From Gammaproteobacteria bacterium (GTDB lineage: Bacteria > Pseudomonadota > Gammaproteobacteria > HK1), in the NCBI GenBank assembly GCA_022826505.1, contig JAJDUQ010000020.1, forward strand, positions 1-54,265: a stretch of DNA of 54,265 bases, given 5' to 3'. Of the stretch, positions 33,843-43,379 are shown one piece after another. A program made the translations under genes and the position numbers. Under the pieces are notes generated by a model. That model was not told where the DNA came from. It was given only the letters and a program-made list of their open reading frames with translations, and searched no databases. The first letter of the stretch is position 1. Every line of letters begins with the position of its first letter.

Positions 33843-33886
33843 CGCACGGGGCGAATCGGAAGTGTTTCTCCGATCCGCCCCGTGCG
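33843..33886 (+). terminator. Long hairpin between bufferin precursor and maturase genes
   Basis: CGCACGGGGCGAATCGGA (33843-33860) pairs with TCCGATCCGCCCCGTGCG (33869-33886), 18 bp with one mismatch, loop of eight. It starts 26 bases after the precursor stop. No T-run follows. It would protect the precursor mRNA and lower expression of the enzymes. Confidence 0.7.
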
Positions 33887-34089
33887 GATTTCCGTGAGCC
33901 CGCGCCGGGACGCGGTCTTGCGTCACGCGGCCGACACCCGAATCGTGTGCCGTCCGAAGGTGCGTTCTCGGATGGCGGGTCCTTCGCCAACCCTCCATCT
34001 GCCGTCATTGGAGATTCCGAGTTGCAACGCGGCCGGACCGGCGCATCCCGAACCCGAACTGCTTCGAGTCTTCAGGCGGGATCCGAGAC

Positions 34090-34986
34090 ATGACCATCCC
34101 GCTCCGGTCGAGTGAGGACGCGAAGATCGACGGCTCTGACCAAAGACCGATTCTGGGCTTCGGACTGGGGCTTCGGCCCGAGCACTACCTGGAAGTGCTC
34201 GAAGGCCGTCCGGCCGTCGACTGGTTCGAGATCATCAGCGAGAACTACTTCGTCGACGGCGGGAAGCCGCTGCACTACCTCGATCGTATTCGCGAGCACT
34301 ACCCCATGGTCATGCACGGGGTCTCGCTCTCCATCGGGAGCTCCGATCCTCTCGATCCGGAGTACCTCGCGGGCCTGAAACGGCTTGCGGGCCGGGTGGA
34401 GCCTGCCTGGGTATCGGACCACCTGTGCTGGACCGGCGTCGGCGGACGCAACCTGCACGACCTGCTGCCCCTGCCGTACACCGAGGAAGCGATTGCGCAC
34501 GTGGCGGAACGGGTGTGTCGGGTGCAGGACTATCTCGGCCGACAGATTCTGCTCGAGAACGTTTCGAGTTACGTGACGTACACGGATTCGCGCGTTCCGG
34601 AGTGGGAGTTTCTCTCGGCGGTCGCGCAACGCTCCGATTGCCGGATTCTGCTCGATGTCAACAACGTGTACGTAAGCGCTCACAACCACGAATTCGATCC
34701 CCTCGCATACCTCGACGGCGTGCCGCGCGAACGGGTGTGGCAGATCCATCTCGCCGGCCACAGCCACAACGGTCCGTTGATCATCGACACTCACGATCAC
34801 CCGGTGCCGGACCCCGTTTGGGAGCTGTACGTAGAGGCGATCGCGCGTCTCGGACCGGTGTCCACGATGATCGAGCGCGACGACGACATTCCGCCCCTCG
34901 ACGTGTTGCTCGGAGAGCTCGCGCGGGCGAGGTCGCTGGCCGCCTCGGCGTGTCGCCCTGCGAAGTCACGAGTTTCCGAGGCATGA
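34090..34986 (+). CDS. MNIO (DUF692) bufferin maturase, BufB-type, first operon
   Basis: The protein is 298 aa. The DUF692 fold is a TIM barrel with a multinuclear iron site. Its metal-ligand motifs are visible: [80 protein letters not shown] enzymes convert precursor Cys residues to oxazolone or thiooxazole-type groups. It overlaps bufC by ATGA. The 270-base gap before it holds a strong hairpin. It shares only moderate similarity with the second MNIO at 36298, so the two operons are not a recent duplication. Confidence 0.88.
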   Translation: MTIPLRSSEDAKIDGSDQRPILGFGLGLRPEHYLEVLEGRPAVDWFEIISENYFVDGGKPLHYLDRIREHYPMVMHGVSLSIGSSDPLDPEYLAGLKRLAGRVEPAWVSDHLCWTGVGGRNLHDLLPLPYTEEAIAHVAERVCRVQDYLGRQILLENVSSYVTYTDSRVPEWEFLSAVAQRSDCRILLDVNNVYVSAHNHEFDPLAYLDGVPRERVWQIHLAGHSHNGPLIIDTHDHPVPDPVWELYVEAIARLGPVSTMIERDDDIPPLDVLLGELARARSLAASACRPAKSRVSEA

Positions 34987-35756
34987 CCGCGCTTCGTGAG
35001 TTGCAGCGGGACTTTCAGGCCTATGTGCTGGGGGACGCGAGCGCTCCGCCGACGACGGTCGACGACACTGGCGCGGTGTCCGCCACCGGCCGCATGAACG
35101 TCTACGCCGACGCGATCCGGCTGAGATTCCTCGAAGTGCTGGGCCAGGACTATCCGGGATTGCACACGCTGGTTGGTGACGACGAGTTTCGCGGTCTGGG
35201 GCTCGCGTACGTGGCGGCGCACCCCTCGCACCATCCGTCGATTCGGTGGTTCGGCCGTCATCTACCCGAGTTTCTCCGCGCCGCCGCGCCGTGGCGGAAT
35301 CACTCGGTGCTCGCCGAGATGGCAAGGTTCGAGTGGGCCAAGGGCGAACTCCTCGACGCCGCGGACAGCCCGGTGGTCGGCGTCGAGGACATCGCCGCCA
35401 TCCCCCCCGACCGGTGGGCCGGTATCCGGCCGCGGCTCAAGCCCGCGGTGCGTCGACTGGCACTGGAATGGAACGTGCCGAGTCTGTGGAAGGCGATCGA
35501 TGGTGGTGACACTCCACCGTCGCCCGCCCGCATGGAATGGGCGGTGGACTGGTTGCTGTGGCGCGAGGAAATCGTCGTCCGGTGGCGGTCCATCGAGTCC
35601 GACGAGGCGTGGGCCCTCGGGCGGTGCCAAGCGGGAGCGGATTTCGGCTCGATCTGCGCCGGCCTGTGTCAACGCATCGGGGAAGATGCGGCGGCGTTTC
35701 GCGCTGCCACCTACCTCAAGCAGTGGGCCGCCGACAGCGTTCTGGAGGGGGTATGA
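34983..35756 (+). CDS. DUF2063-family bufferin partner protein, BufC-type, first operon
   Basis: The protein is 257 aa. [15 protein letters not shown], the [20 protein letters not shown] segment and [19 protein letters not shown] mark the DUF2063 (BufC/MbnC-like) family, which delivers the precursor to the MNIO partner by its leader. It starts within the stop codon of bufB (ATGA). It has a full-length two-domain form. The following region has a hairpin that may end the operon. Confidence 0.85.
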   Translation: MTALRELQRDFQAYVLGDASAPPTTVDDTGAVSATGRMNVYADAIRLRFLEVLGQDYPGLHTLVGDDEFRGLGLAYVAAHPSHHPSIRWFGRHLPEFLRAAAPWRNHSVLAEMARFEWAKGELLDAADSPVVGVEDIAAIPPDRWAGIRPRLKPAVRRLALEWNVPSLWKAIDGGDTPPSPARMEWAVDWLLWREEIVVRWRSIESDEAWALGRCQAGADFGSICAGLCQRIGEDAAAFRAATYLKQWAADSVLEGV

Positions 35757-35813
35757 ACCCGCGTGAAACAGGGCAGACCGCGTGCTGGGCCACTGTCGTC
35801 TCACCGCTTGAAC

Positions 35814-35850
35814 GCGGTGGTCGTTCGGACGAGCGCGAAACAACCACCGC
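35814..35850 (+). terminator. Hairpin after the first bufferin operon
   Basis: GCGGTGGT (35814-35821) pairs with ACCACCGC (35843-35850), with extra GTT/AAC pairing inside. It lies 57 bases after the bufC stop and 64 before the next precursor. It may end the first operon; no U-tract follows. Confidence 0.45.
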
Positions 35851-35914
35851 CATTCGATGTCTCAGTACCGGGTAGCATCCCTTTTTTCCGACCCAACGAC
35901 AGGAGGAGTGCACA

Positions 35915-36283
35915 GTGACGAAGAAATCCACAATCGCCAGGGCATTGCTGACCGGCGCCGCAATCGCGGCGATGAGCGCCCAGGCGGCGGCAAAACCCAA
36001 CGCGCAGCTTGCGATCGCGGACAATGCACCGGAGGCGGTCAAGACCGCATTCAAACAGTGGATGTCGGGCGAAGCTCCCAGCGGGCGCAAGGACAAGTGC
36101 TACGGCATCGCGCTGGCGGGCGAGAACGACTGCGCCGCCGGGGCGGGAACAAGCTGCGAGGGAACCTCCACCGTGGACTTCCAGGGCAATGCGTGGACCC
36201 AGTCTCCGAAGGGAAGCTGCGAGTTCATCATCACCCCCGAAGGCCCGGGGTCGCTGACCGCCCTCGATCGCAACAATCCCTGA
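35915..36283 (+). CDS. DUF2282-type bufferin precursor (BufA1-like)
   Basis: The protein is 122 aa; the start is GTG 35915 with AGGAGGAG upstream. A signal peptide ([20 protein letters not shown]) ends at QAAAK. A ~40-residue spacer is followed by the DUF2282 core with four Cys residues: [34 protein letters not shown] and SPKGSCEFI. The EKCYG/ENDC pattern defines BufA1 bufferins, Cys-modified copper chelators exported to the periplasm. It is longer than most members because of the N-terminal spacer ([19 protein letters not shown]) and a short C-terminal tail. Maturase genes follow at once. Confidence 0.85.
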   Translation: MTKKSTIARALLTGAAIAAMSAQAAAKPNAQLAIADNAPEAVKTAFKQWMSGEAPSGRKDKCYGIALAGENDCAAGAGTSCEGTSTVDFQGNAWTQSPKGSCEFIITPEGPGSLTALDRNNP

Positions 36284-36297
36284 GCGCAGAGTCCTTG

Positions 36298-37236
36298 GTG
36301 CCGGACCCGACAAGCGCCGCCGGTCGCTTGCGGGCCCGGCGCCGGCCGCGGCGTCAAGCGGCTGTCGGCGGGCCCATCACGACGGGCGACTCCGGACGAA
36401 TCGGCGCCGGAGTCGGTCTCAAGCAACCCCACGTGGAGCACGCACTGGCGTCCCGGGATTCGACCCTGTGGTTCGAAGTCCACACCGAGAACTACATGGT
36501 GGCGGGCGGACCGCGCCTCGCGCAGTTGCGGAAGATTCGAGAAGTGTTCCCGGTGAGTCTTCACGGCGTCGGCGGATCACTCGGTGGTCCCGCCACGCCC
36601 GATCCGCGGCACCTGTCGGCGGTCAGGCGCCTGGTCGACGAATTCGAACCCGTTTTGGTGTCGGAGCATGCGGTCTGGTCCAGCGCGAACGGCATCTGGT
36701 TCGCCGATCTCCTGCCGCTGCCCCGGACCGGCGACGCTCTGCGGCAGTTGGTCGAGGGCGTGGATCGGTACCAGGAGGCGATCGGACGGCACATACTGAT
36801 CGAGAACCCGACCAACTACCTGCCGTTCGTGAGCGAGATGGACGAGCCGGCGTTCCTGAACGAAGTCGCGTTGCGAACCGGGTGCGGCCTTCTGCTCGAC
36901 GTGAACAATGTCTACCTGAGCGCGCGCAACTGCGGCCTCGACCCGGAGTGGTACGTCAGGTCACTTCCGGCCGATCGGATCGAGGAGATTCACATCGCGG
37001 GGTTCGAAGCCGACGAGAACCTCGGCGAATCGCTGCTGATCGATACCCACGCCGCCCCGGTGAGCGAAGCGGTGTGGAACCTCCTGGACGTCGCGCTCGC
37101 GCACTTCGGCCCGCGGCCGGTGCTGCTGGAACGCGACGGCAAGCTGCCTCCGTTCGAGACGCTGATGGAAGAGCGGCGGCTGGCCGCGGCGGCGTTGTCG
37201 CGGCATCGGACGAGTTCGGAGCGAGCCATTGCTTGA
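36298..37236 (+). CDS. MNIO (DUF692) bufferin maturase, BufB-type, second operon
   Basis: The protein is 312 aa from GTG 36298; no ATG exists near the expected N-terminus and the start is uncertain. DUF692 motifs: [88 protein letters not shown]. The sequence matches the DUF692 enzymes paired with DUF2282. It follows the precursor by 14 bases and overlaps the next gene by eight. Confidence 0.87.
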   Translation: MPDPTSAAGRLRARRRPRRQAAVGGPITTGDSGRIGAGVGLKQPHVEHALASRDSTLWFEVHTENYMVAGGPRLAQLRKIREVFPVSLHGVGGSLGGPATPDPRHLSAVRRLVDEFEPVLVSEHAVWSSANGIWFADLLPLPRTGDALRQLVEGVDRYQEAIGRHILIENPTNYLPFVSEMDEPAFLNEVALRTGCGLLLDVNNVYLSARNCGLDPEWYVRSLPADRIEEIHIAGFEADENLGESLLIDTHAAPVSEAVWNLLDVALAHFGPRPVLLERDGKLPPFETLMEERRLAAAALSRHRTSSERAIA

Positions 37237-37984
37237 GGCGTTCACCAACGCATTCTCCGGCTACCTGCGCACCGGCACGGTCGGGCCGCTTTCCGATTTC
37301 TGCGCGGAGGGTGCCGACCTCTCCCGGCTACGCGTCTACCGCAACGGATTTCTCCGAGCCTGCATCGAGGCGTTGCGGGCAAACTATCCTTCTGTCGATC
37401 ATCTCGCAGGCAAGACACGCTTCCCGGCGCTGGCCCGGCCCTACGTCGAGGCACGCCCTCCCCGCACGGCCAGTCTCGTGGAGTACGGAAAGGGCTTTGC
37501 GCACTACATCCGGGAGGCCCGCGAGATGCATGGCCTCGACTATCTTGCGTCGTTCGCTGCGCTCGACCGCGCTTGGACCGAGGTCCACTTTTCCGAAGAC
37601 GGTCCCCGCGAAGTCGCTCCGCACGGCGGCATTTCGGGCGACGCCGAGACATTCATGAATTTGCGCGGCCGGCTCTCGCCTCGGGTGCGCCTGGTGTTGG
37701 TGGACTACCGCGTGCTCGACGTGTGGAGCCGGATTCGCCAGGGTGTGTTCGGTCAGCGAGTGGAGATCCGGCCTGAACCGCAACGAGTGCTGATCTGGCG
37801 CAGCGGCACAGAAATGCTGTTCCGCGACCTGACGCTCCCCGAGCACGCTTTCATCGCCGGCGTCGCCGCGGGAAAGCCGTGCGGAGAGGCGGCGGCTGCC
37901 GCGCTCGAAATCGACGCGGAATTCGATCTGGTGGCGGCGTTCGCGTCGCTGTTGCACCATCACATGCTGTCCTTCGAGCACTGA
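37229..37984 (+). CDS. DUF2063-family partner protein, BufC-type, second operon
   Basis: The protein is 251 aa beginning at TTG 37229 inside the preceding gene, with CGGAGCGA upstream. LEAFTNAFSGYLRTGTVGPL and the YRNGFLRACIEALRANYPSV segment match the N-terminal DUF2063 domain, followed by the KGFAHYIREAREMHGLDYLASF region. It would present the precursor to the MNIO enzyme. The DoxX gene follows after 90 bases. Confidence 0.83.
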   Translation: MLEAFTNAFSGYLRTGTVGPLSDFCAEGADLSRLRVYRNGFLRACIEALRANYPSVDHLAGKTRFPALARPYVEARPPRTASLVEYGKGFAHYIREAREMHGLDYLASFAALDRAWTEVHFSEDGPREVAPHGGISGDAETFMNLRGRLSPRVRLVLVDYRVLDVWSRIRQGVFGQRVEIRPEPQRVLIWRSGTEMLFRDLTLPEHAFIAGVAAGKPCGEAAAAALEIDAEFDLVAAFASLLHHHMLSFEH

Positions 37985-38074
37985 AGGCCAGCGGCGCGGG
38001 GTGGTTCGGCGGTCACGTCGACTCGTCGAATCGCCCCATTCCGGCGTCGAGGCGCCGAAGTCTGTCTTGAGGGG

Positions 38075-38608
38075 ATGGGAATCATGACATCGGCATACCA
38101 CGCTCTGGTCGTTCGTGTCGGCGGGTGGCTGGAACCGCTGGCCCTTCTGGCTCTCAGACTGGCCGGCGCCAAGGTGTTCTGGGAATCCGGCCTGACCAAG
38201 TGGAACGGTTTTCTGCAATTCAACACCGCGAAGTACGACCTGTTCCTCTACGAGTTCTTCTGCCCCGACCCGCCCCGGCCCGGAGCTCTGCAGCTCTGCG
38301 ACCCCACCACCCTCGAATACACCGAGGGGTCGGCAATCGTCTCCATGGTCAAGGCGCTGGCGGTGATGGCCGGGATCATGGAAATCGCGCTGCCGGTGTT
38401 GCTGGTGCTCGGACTGCTGAGCCGGCTCTCCGCGCTCGGACTGCTCGGGATGACGCTGTTCATTCAGCTCGCGGTGTTCCCCACCTGGAGCCACTGGTGG
38501 AATCCCGCGATGTGGTGGGCGGTGGTGCTGCTCGCGCTGGTCGCCTGCGGCCCCGGCGCCTGGTCCCTCGATCGCCTGCTGGGGCTCGAAGGCAGGCGCG
38601 ACAGGTGA
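38075..38608 (+). CDS. DoxX-family membrane protein
   Basis: The protein is 177 aa. Four membrane segments and the DoxX signature (ALRLAGAKVFWESGLTKWNG) are visible. The long hydrophilic loop includes YDLFLYEFFCPDPPRPGALQ and two Cys residues. DoxX genes commonly end DUF2282-DUF692-DUF2063 operons, and this one fits. A role in redox or metal handling at the inner membrane is inferred. A second start (38084) is possible. Confidence 0.85.
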   Translation: MGIMTSAYHALVVRVGGWLEPLALLALRLAGAKVFWESGLTKWNGFLQFNTAKYDLFLYEFFCPDPPRPGALQLCDPTTLEYTEGSAIVSMVKALAVMAGIMEIALPVLLVLGLLSRLSALGLLGMTLFIQLAVFPTWSHWWNPAMWWAVVLLALVACGPGAWSLDRLLGLEGRRDR

Positions 38609-38792
38609 GCGGGAGCGGGGATCGGAGTCGGCGGGTCGGGTCGGCCGGAGGCGCAACCGGAGATCACTCTCGGCGTCGGGGGACGCGTCACGCCGGATCG
38701 CGCTGCGCCACGCCCGATGCATCGAGCCGCCGGGGCTCGGGGAGAGACGCCGCGCCGAGGGCTGGATTCCTCGAAGCACCTCGGGGGGATAC

Positions 38793-40211
38793 ATGAACAC
38801 CGATCGAATCCGCCGTCATGTCGAGGAGCTCTGGGACGATTCCATCGTGCCGGAACTCGTCGAGTACATCCGCATTCCCAACAAGTCACCGCACTTCGAC
38901 CCGGACTGGGCCGAGCACGGCTACATGGACGCCGCGGTCGAGCACATGGTGCGCTGGTGCGAAGCGCACGCGCTCGAGGGGATGGCGCTCGAGGTCGTGC
39001 GGCTGCCGGGACGTACTCCCCTCATCCTGATCGACGTACCAGGCGAGGGCGACGATTGCCTCGTGCTCTATGGACACCTCGACAAGCAGCCGGAGATGGC
39101 AGGCTGGCGCGACGATCTCGGACCCTGGACGCCGAAGATCGAGGGCGATCGGCTCTACGGGCGCGGAGGCGCCGACGACGGATACGCGATCTACGGCTCG
39201 CTCGCCGCGCTCGGCGCCCTGCACGAGCAGGGGATCCCGCACGCGCGCTGCGTGGTGATCATCGAGTCCTGCGAGGAGAGCGGCAGCTACGACCTGCCCT
39301 ACTACATCGAGGCGCTGCGCGATCGCATCGGCACCCCGAGCCTGGTGGTATGCCTCGATTCCGGCTGCGGCGACTACGATCGGCTGTGGTGCACCACGTC
39401 GCTCCGCGGGCTCGCGGGAGGCGCGCTCAGCGTCGAGATGCTGCGCGAGGGGGTTCATTCCGGCGACGCGGGCGGGGTGGTGCCGTCGACGTTCCGCATC
39501 CTGCGCCGGCTGCTGTCGCGTATCGAGGACGAGCGCGACGGCCGGATTGTCGTCGACTCGCTGCACGCGCAGATCCCGCCCGAGCGGCGGGCACAGGCCG
39601 AGGAAGCCGCCTCCGTCCTCGGGAAGCAGCTCTACGCGAGACTGCCCTTCGTGGACGGCGCCGGCCCGACAACCACCGATTCGGTCGAGCTCGTGCTCAA
39701 CCGCACCTGGCGGCCCGCGCTGGAGATTATCGGCGCCGAGGGGCTTCCCGATCTCGACAACGCGGGGAACGTGGCGCGTCCGGTCACCACTGCCAAGCTC
39801 TCGCTGCGCCTCCCCCCGACCTGCGACCCGAAAGCCGCGGCCGACACGTTGCGCGAGCTGCTGGAAGCCGATCCGCCCCACGGCGCGCGGGTGCGATTCT
39901 CGCCCGAGCACGCCGCACCCGGATGGGAAGCGCCGCCGGTCGCGTCGTGGCTGGACCGCGCGGTACGCCGAGCGTCCGCGAACTACTTCGGGCCGGATGC
40001 CGTGTACATGGGCGAAGGCGGCTCGATCCCGTTCATGGGGATGCTCGGCGAGAAGTTCCCGCGGGCGCAGTTCCTCGTCACCGGCGTCCTCGGCCCCGAG
40101 TCCAACGCCCACGGCCCGAACGAGTTTCTGCACATCCCGACCGGCAAACGGCTGACCTGCTGCGTCGCGGAGGTGATCGCTGCCCACTACGTCCGAACGA
40201 CCGCCGAGTGA
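38793..40211 (+). CDS. M20-family metallopeptidase
   Basis: The protein is 472 aa. M20 metal ligands are clear: VLYGHLDKQPEM (His), LYGRGGADDGYA (bridging Asp), ESCEESGS (catalytic Glu and next Glu), CLDSGCGD (Asp) and the late ESNAHGPNEF (His). The dimerisation domain between residues ~215 and 370 is present. The family includes dipeptidases and carboxypeptidases with two Zn ions; the specificity is unknown. It stands alone, with 184 bases before and ~350 after it holding no gene. Confidence 0.9.
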   Translation: MNTDRIRRHVEELWDDSIVPELVEYIRIPNKSPHFDPDWAEHGYMDAAVEHMVRWCEAHALEGMALEVVRLPGRTPLILIDVPGEGDDCLVLYGHLDKQPEMAGWRDDLGPWTPKIEGDRLYGRGGADDGYAIYGSLAALGALHEQGIPHARCVVIIESCEESGSYDLPYYIEALRDRIGTPSLVVCLDSGCGDYDRLWCTTSLRGLAGGALSVEMLREGVHSGDAGGVVPSTFRILRRLLSRIEDERDGRIVVDSLHAQIPPERRAQAEEAASVLGKQLYARLPFVDGAGPTTTDSVELVLNRTWRPALEIIGAEGLPDLDNAGNVARPVTTAKLSLRLPPTCDPKAAADTLRELLEADPPHGARVRFSPEHAAPGWEAPPVASWLDRAVRRASANYFGPDAVYMGEGGSIPFMGMLGEKFPRAQFLVTGVLGPESNAHGPNEFLHIPTGKRLTCCVAEVIAAHYVRTTAE

Positions 40212-40558
40212 GCGAGTTCCAGATGCCATGTCCGCTCTCGGCGGCGTCAACGTCTGTCGATGCTGCGAATCAGGGGTATTCGCTCATCGATGTCGAGCCG
40301 GGATCATCGTGACACATGGATACAGCGGATGGCGTTGATCGAGCAAATTCCGCAGCCAAAGGGATTGCAGTGAATCACGTACCCTGCTAAAGGGTGGTGC
40401 CGGACTTGGCTTGACGCCCCGGAGACCTCGTTCGCCGACGCGTTGCCGAGCTGACTCCGGCCGATCGCCAGGCGGCGAGAACGCGATTGACCGGCATTGT
40501 GGACGCGAAAGCCCGCGCCGCCGCTGTCAAGCGCACACACGGACAAGGGACCAAGGCC
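40212..40558. other. Intergenic region upstream of the BCCT gene
   Basis: About 350 bases with no credible gene. TTGCAG (40365-40370) and TAAAGG, 17 bases later, are a poor sigma70 match. ACCC/GGGT around 40380-40394 makes only a short stem. No riboswitch pattern was recognised. Confidence 0.3.
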
Positions 40559-42217
40559 ATGCAAGAGAATTCACGGGAACTGGTGGCGACGACCGGCATC
40601 TGGAGGGGGCTGCATCCCGGCATGGGACTCGCCTCCAAGGGCATGGTCGCCGCATTCGTGGTCTTTACCGCGCTCAACGTCGAGTTCGCCAACTCCATCT
40701 ATTCGGCGGTTCGGGGCTGGATCGAATCGGCGCTGAACTGGTACTACGTCAGCGCGCTCGTCGTCATGGTCTTCGTCTGCATCTACCTGATGTGCAGCCG
40801 CCACGGCGCGATCAGGCTCGGCGACGACGACAGCAGGCCGGAGTTCAGCAACTTCTCCTGGTTCGCCATGCTGTTCTCGGCCGGCGTCGGCATCGGACTG
40901 CTCTTCTTCGGTATCGCCGAGCCGATGTTCTACTTCGACAACACCGAGCCCTGGGGCTATCCGAACAATCCGTTCGCGGACCGCGCCCTCGTCACGGAGA
41001 TGAACGAGGCGCGCGCGGCCTACGCGATGCGCGTGACCTACTTCCACTGGGGATTCCACGGCTGGGCGGTCTACGTGATGATCGGCCTCTGCCTCGCGTA
41101 TTTCGCGTTCCGCAAGAAGCTTCCCCTGACGCTGCGTTCGGCCCTGTATCCGGTCATCGGTGACAGGATCTACGGGCCTATCGGTCATGCAGTCGACCTG
41201 CTGGCGGTGTTCGGGACGGTGTTCGGTGTCGCCACGTCGCTCGGGCTCGGGGTCAGCCAGATGGCCACCGGGCTCAACTTCCTGTTCGGAATCGATCCCG
41301 GCACGACCACCCAGGTCATCCTGATCGCGGTCATCTCCATCATGGCGACATTTTCCGCCGTTTCCGGAGTCGGCAACGGCATCCGCATCATCTCGGAGTG
41401 GAACATCTGGCTGAGCGTCGTCCTGCTTGCGTACTTCCTGTTCGGTGGGCCGTTCCAGTGGCTGATGGGGTTCTTCGTCACCACGGTCGGCGACTATCTC
41501 TGGAACGTGATTCCGATGGGCTTCCAGACGTTCAACACCGAGGGCGAAGGCGCCTGGCAAGGGGGATGGACGATCTTCTATTGGGGTTGGTGGATCTCGT
41601 GGGCTCCCTTCGTGGGCATGTTCATCGCCCGTATCAGCCGTGGGCGGACCATTCGCGAGTTCATGCTGGGCGTGATGTTCGTCCCCACCACCATCGCGTT
41701 CTTCTGGCTGTGCATCTTCGGCGGCAACGCGATGTACCTCGAGCTGACCGCCGACGGCGGAGTGGGCACAGCGGGGATCGCTCAGTTGATCCGCGACTGG
41801 AACCTGCCTGCCGCGCTCTACGGCACCATCGAGCGGATGACCGACCTGAACTGGTTGAACTGGATGATGGCGGCGCTCGCGACCTTCCTGCTCGCGACGT
41901 GGTTCATCACCTCGTCCGACTCCGGCACGCTGGTCATCACCACCATGCTCAGCATGGGCGACGACGATCCGCCGCAGCGATTCCGGATCTTCTGGGGAGT
42001 GGGCGAGGGCTTCGTGGCAGCCGCCTTGCTGCTGGCCGGCGGACTGAAGGCGCTTCAGACCGCCTCCATCGCGGCGGCGCTGCCGGTGAGCGTGATCATG
42101 CTGCTGATGACGTACGGGATCGTGAAGTCGTTGAACGAGGATCCGAGCGCGGTGGCCGCACCGGACGCGTCGGTGGCGCCGGACGGGACGAGCTTGAGTG
42201 GTGAGCTGCGTGCGTAG
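40559..42217 (+). CDS. BCCT-family (betaine/carnitine/choline) transporter
   Basis: The protein is 552 aa with twelve membrane helices. The BCCT signature WWISWAPFVGMFIARISRGR near residue 345 and the early FAMLFSAGVGIGLLFFGIAEP are both complete. FHWGFHGWAVYVMIGL and TSSDSGTLVITTMLSMG are also typical. It imports quaternary ammonium compounds with Na+ or H+, for osmoprotection or as a carbon/nitrogen source. The Gly-rich betaine site in helix 3 (SAGVGIGLLF) resembles Na+-coupled members. A dimethylglycine dehydrogenase that could have used betaine breakdown products is broken elsewhere in the window. Confidence 0.93.
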   Translation: MQENSRELVATTGIWRGLHPGMGLASKGMVAAFVVFTALNVEFANSIYSAVRGWIESALNWYYVSALVVMVFVCIYLMCSRHGAIRLGDDDSRPEFSNFSWFAMLFSAGVGIGLLFFGIAEPMFYFDNTEPWGYPNNPFADRALVTEMNEARAAYAMRVTYFHWGFHGWAVYVMIGLCLAYFAFRKKLPLTLRSALYPVIGDRIYGPIGHAVDLLAVFGTVFGVATSLGLGVSQMATGLNFLFGIDPGTTTQVILIAVISIMATFSAVSGVGNGIRIISEWNIWLSVVLLAYFLFGGPFQWLMGFFVTTVGDYLWNVIPMGFQTFNTEGEGAWQGGWTIFYWGWWISWAPFVGMFIARISRGRTIREFMLGVMFVPTTIAFFWLCIFGGNAMYLELTADGGVGTAGIAQLIRDWNLPAALYGTIERMTDLNWLNWMMAALATFLLATWFITSSDSGTLVITTMLSMGDDDPPQRFRIFWGVGEGFVAAALLLAGGLKALQTASIAAALPVSVIMLLMTYGIVKSLNEDPSAVAAPDASVAPDGTSLSGELRA

Positions 42218-42266
42218 CGGCGGGGATACCGCGAGCCACGAGGACCGAATAGGGGAGAGCAAGGCA

Positions 42267-43379
42267 ATGCATACAACAATTCGCCTTGGAGCCGCCTGTC
42301 TGGCGATTGCCCTGTTGCAGGCGTACGCCACAACTGCGCTCGGGTCGCCGCAGAAGGCGCTCACGATCGTCTCGTGGGGTGGCAGCTACACGAGGAGCCA
42401 GATGCTGGCCTACGTGAAGCCGTTTCGGAGCCAGAGCCGTGAATGGGTGGCGATGGAGACCTACAACGGCGGACTCGACGAGATACGTGAGCAGGTCGAA
42501 TCCGAGAACGTCGTCTGGGACGTCGTGGACTTCGAGCTTTCCGATCTGATCCGGGGATGCACCGAAGGTCTGCTCGAGAAGATCGACCATGGAACCCTGA
42601 TGGGGGGCGTCAAGGGCGAGCCGGCGTCGGAGGACTTCATCCCCGGTGCGCTCACCGAGTGCGGCGTCGGTCAGATGGTGTGGGCGACCGTCGTGGGATA
42701 CGACGCAAGCCGTTTCGACGGCGACCCGCCGGCCGGACTCGCCGACTTCTTCGACGTGAAGAAGTTTCCCGGCAAGCGCGGCCTGAGACGCGACCCGAGA
42801 GTGAGCATGGAATGGGCGCTGATGGCGGACGGGGTCGCTGCGGATCAGGTCTACGCTACGCTGGAGACCGAGCAGGGCCGAGCACAGGCGTTCGCGGTGC
42901 TGGACCGGATCAGGACCGGCATTGTCTGGTGGACCTCGGGGTCGGAGCCGATCGACCTTCTGGACTCGGGCGCGGTGGTCATGACATCGGTGTGGAACGG
43001 CCGCATGCACCGCCCCATGGTCGAGGACGGCAAGGACTTCGCCATCATCTGGGATGGTCAGCTCTGGGACATCGACTCCTGGGGGATTCCCAAGGGCGCC
43101 ACCAACCTCGAAAGGGCGATGAGATTCATAGCGTTCGCTACGAGTTCGGGAAGACTTGCGGAACAGACGAAGTACATCCCCTACGGACCGGCCAGGGTGT
43201 CGGCGATGACGCTGGTCGACGAGGCGACGAAGGCGATGCTTCCGACCGCGGAGGAGAACATGGCCACCGCACTGCAGATGAACGCCGAGTGGTGGGCGAC
43301 CCACCATGAAGCGTTGTCGGCGGAATTCGAGGCGTGGCTGGCCAAGGGGCGGCGCGGCCTGTCCGGCTCGGCCCGCTGA
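42267..43379 (+). CDS. PotD-like extracellular solute-binding protein
   Basis: The protein is 370 aa. A signal peptide (RLGAACLAIALLQAYATTAL) precedes a family-1/PotD-type binding fold: LTIVSWGGSYTRSQMLAYVK, DEIREQVESENVVWDVVDFE and IDSWGIPKGATNLERAMRFI. It resembles binding proteins of the spermidine/putrescine ABC family. No permease gene is next to it, so it may serve the transporter at 51-54 kb. It is 49 bases behind the BCCT gene and in the same direction. The 3' end is overlapped antisense by the reading frame of the 5'-nucleotidase. Confidence 0.85.
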   Translation: MHTTIRLGAACLAIALLQAYATTALGSPQKALTIVSWGGSYTRSQMLAYVKPFRSQSREWVAMETYNGGLDEIREQVESENVVWDVVDFELSDLIRGCTEGLLEKIDHGTLMGGVKGEPASEDFIPGALTECGVGQMVWATVVGYDASRFDGDPPAGLADFFDVKKFPGKRGLRRDPRVSMEWALMADGVAADQVYATLETEQGRAQAFAVLDRIRTGIVWWTSGSEPIDLLDSGAVVMTSVWNGRMHRPMVEDGKDFAIIWDGQLWDIDSWGIPKGATNLERAMRFIAFATSSGRLAEQTKYIPYGPARVSAMTLVDEATKAMLPTAEENMATALQMNAEWWATHHEALSAEFEAWLAKGRRGLSGSAR

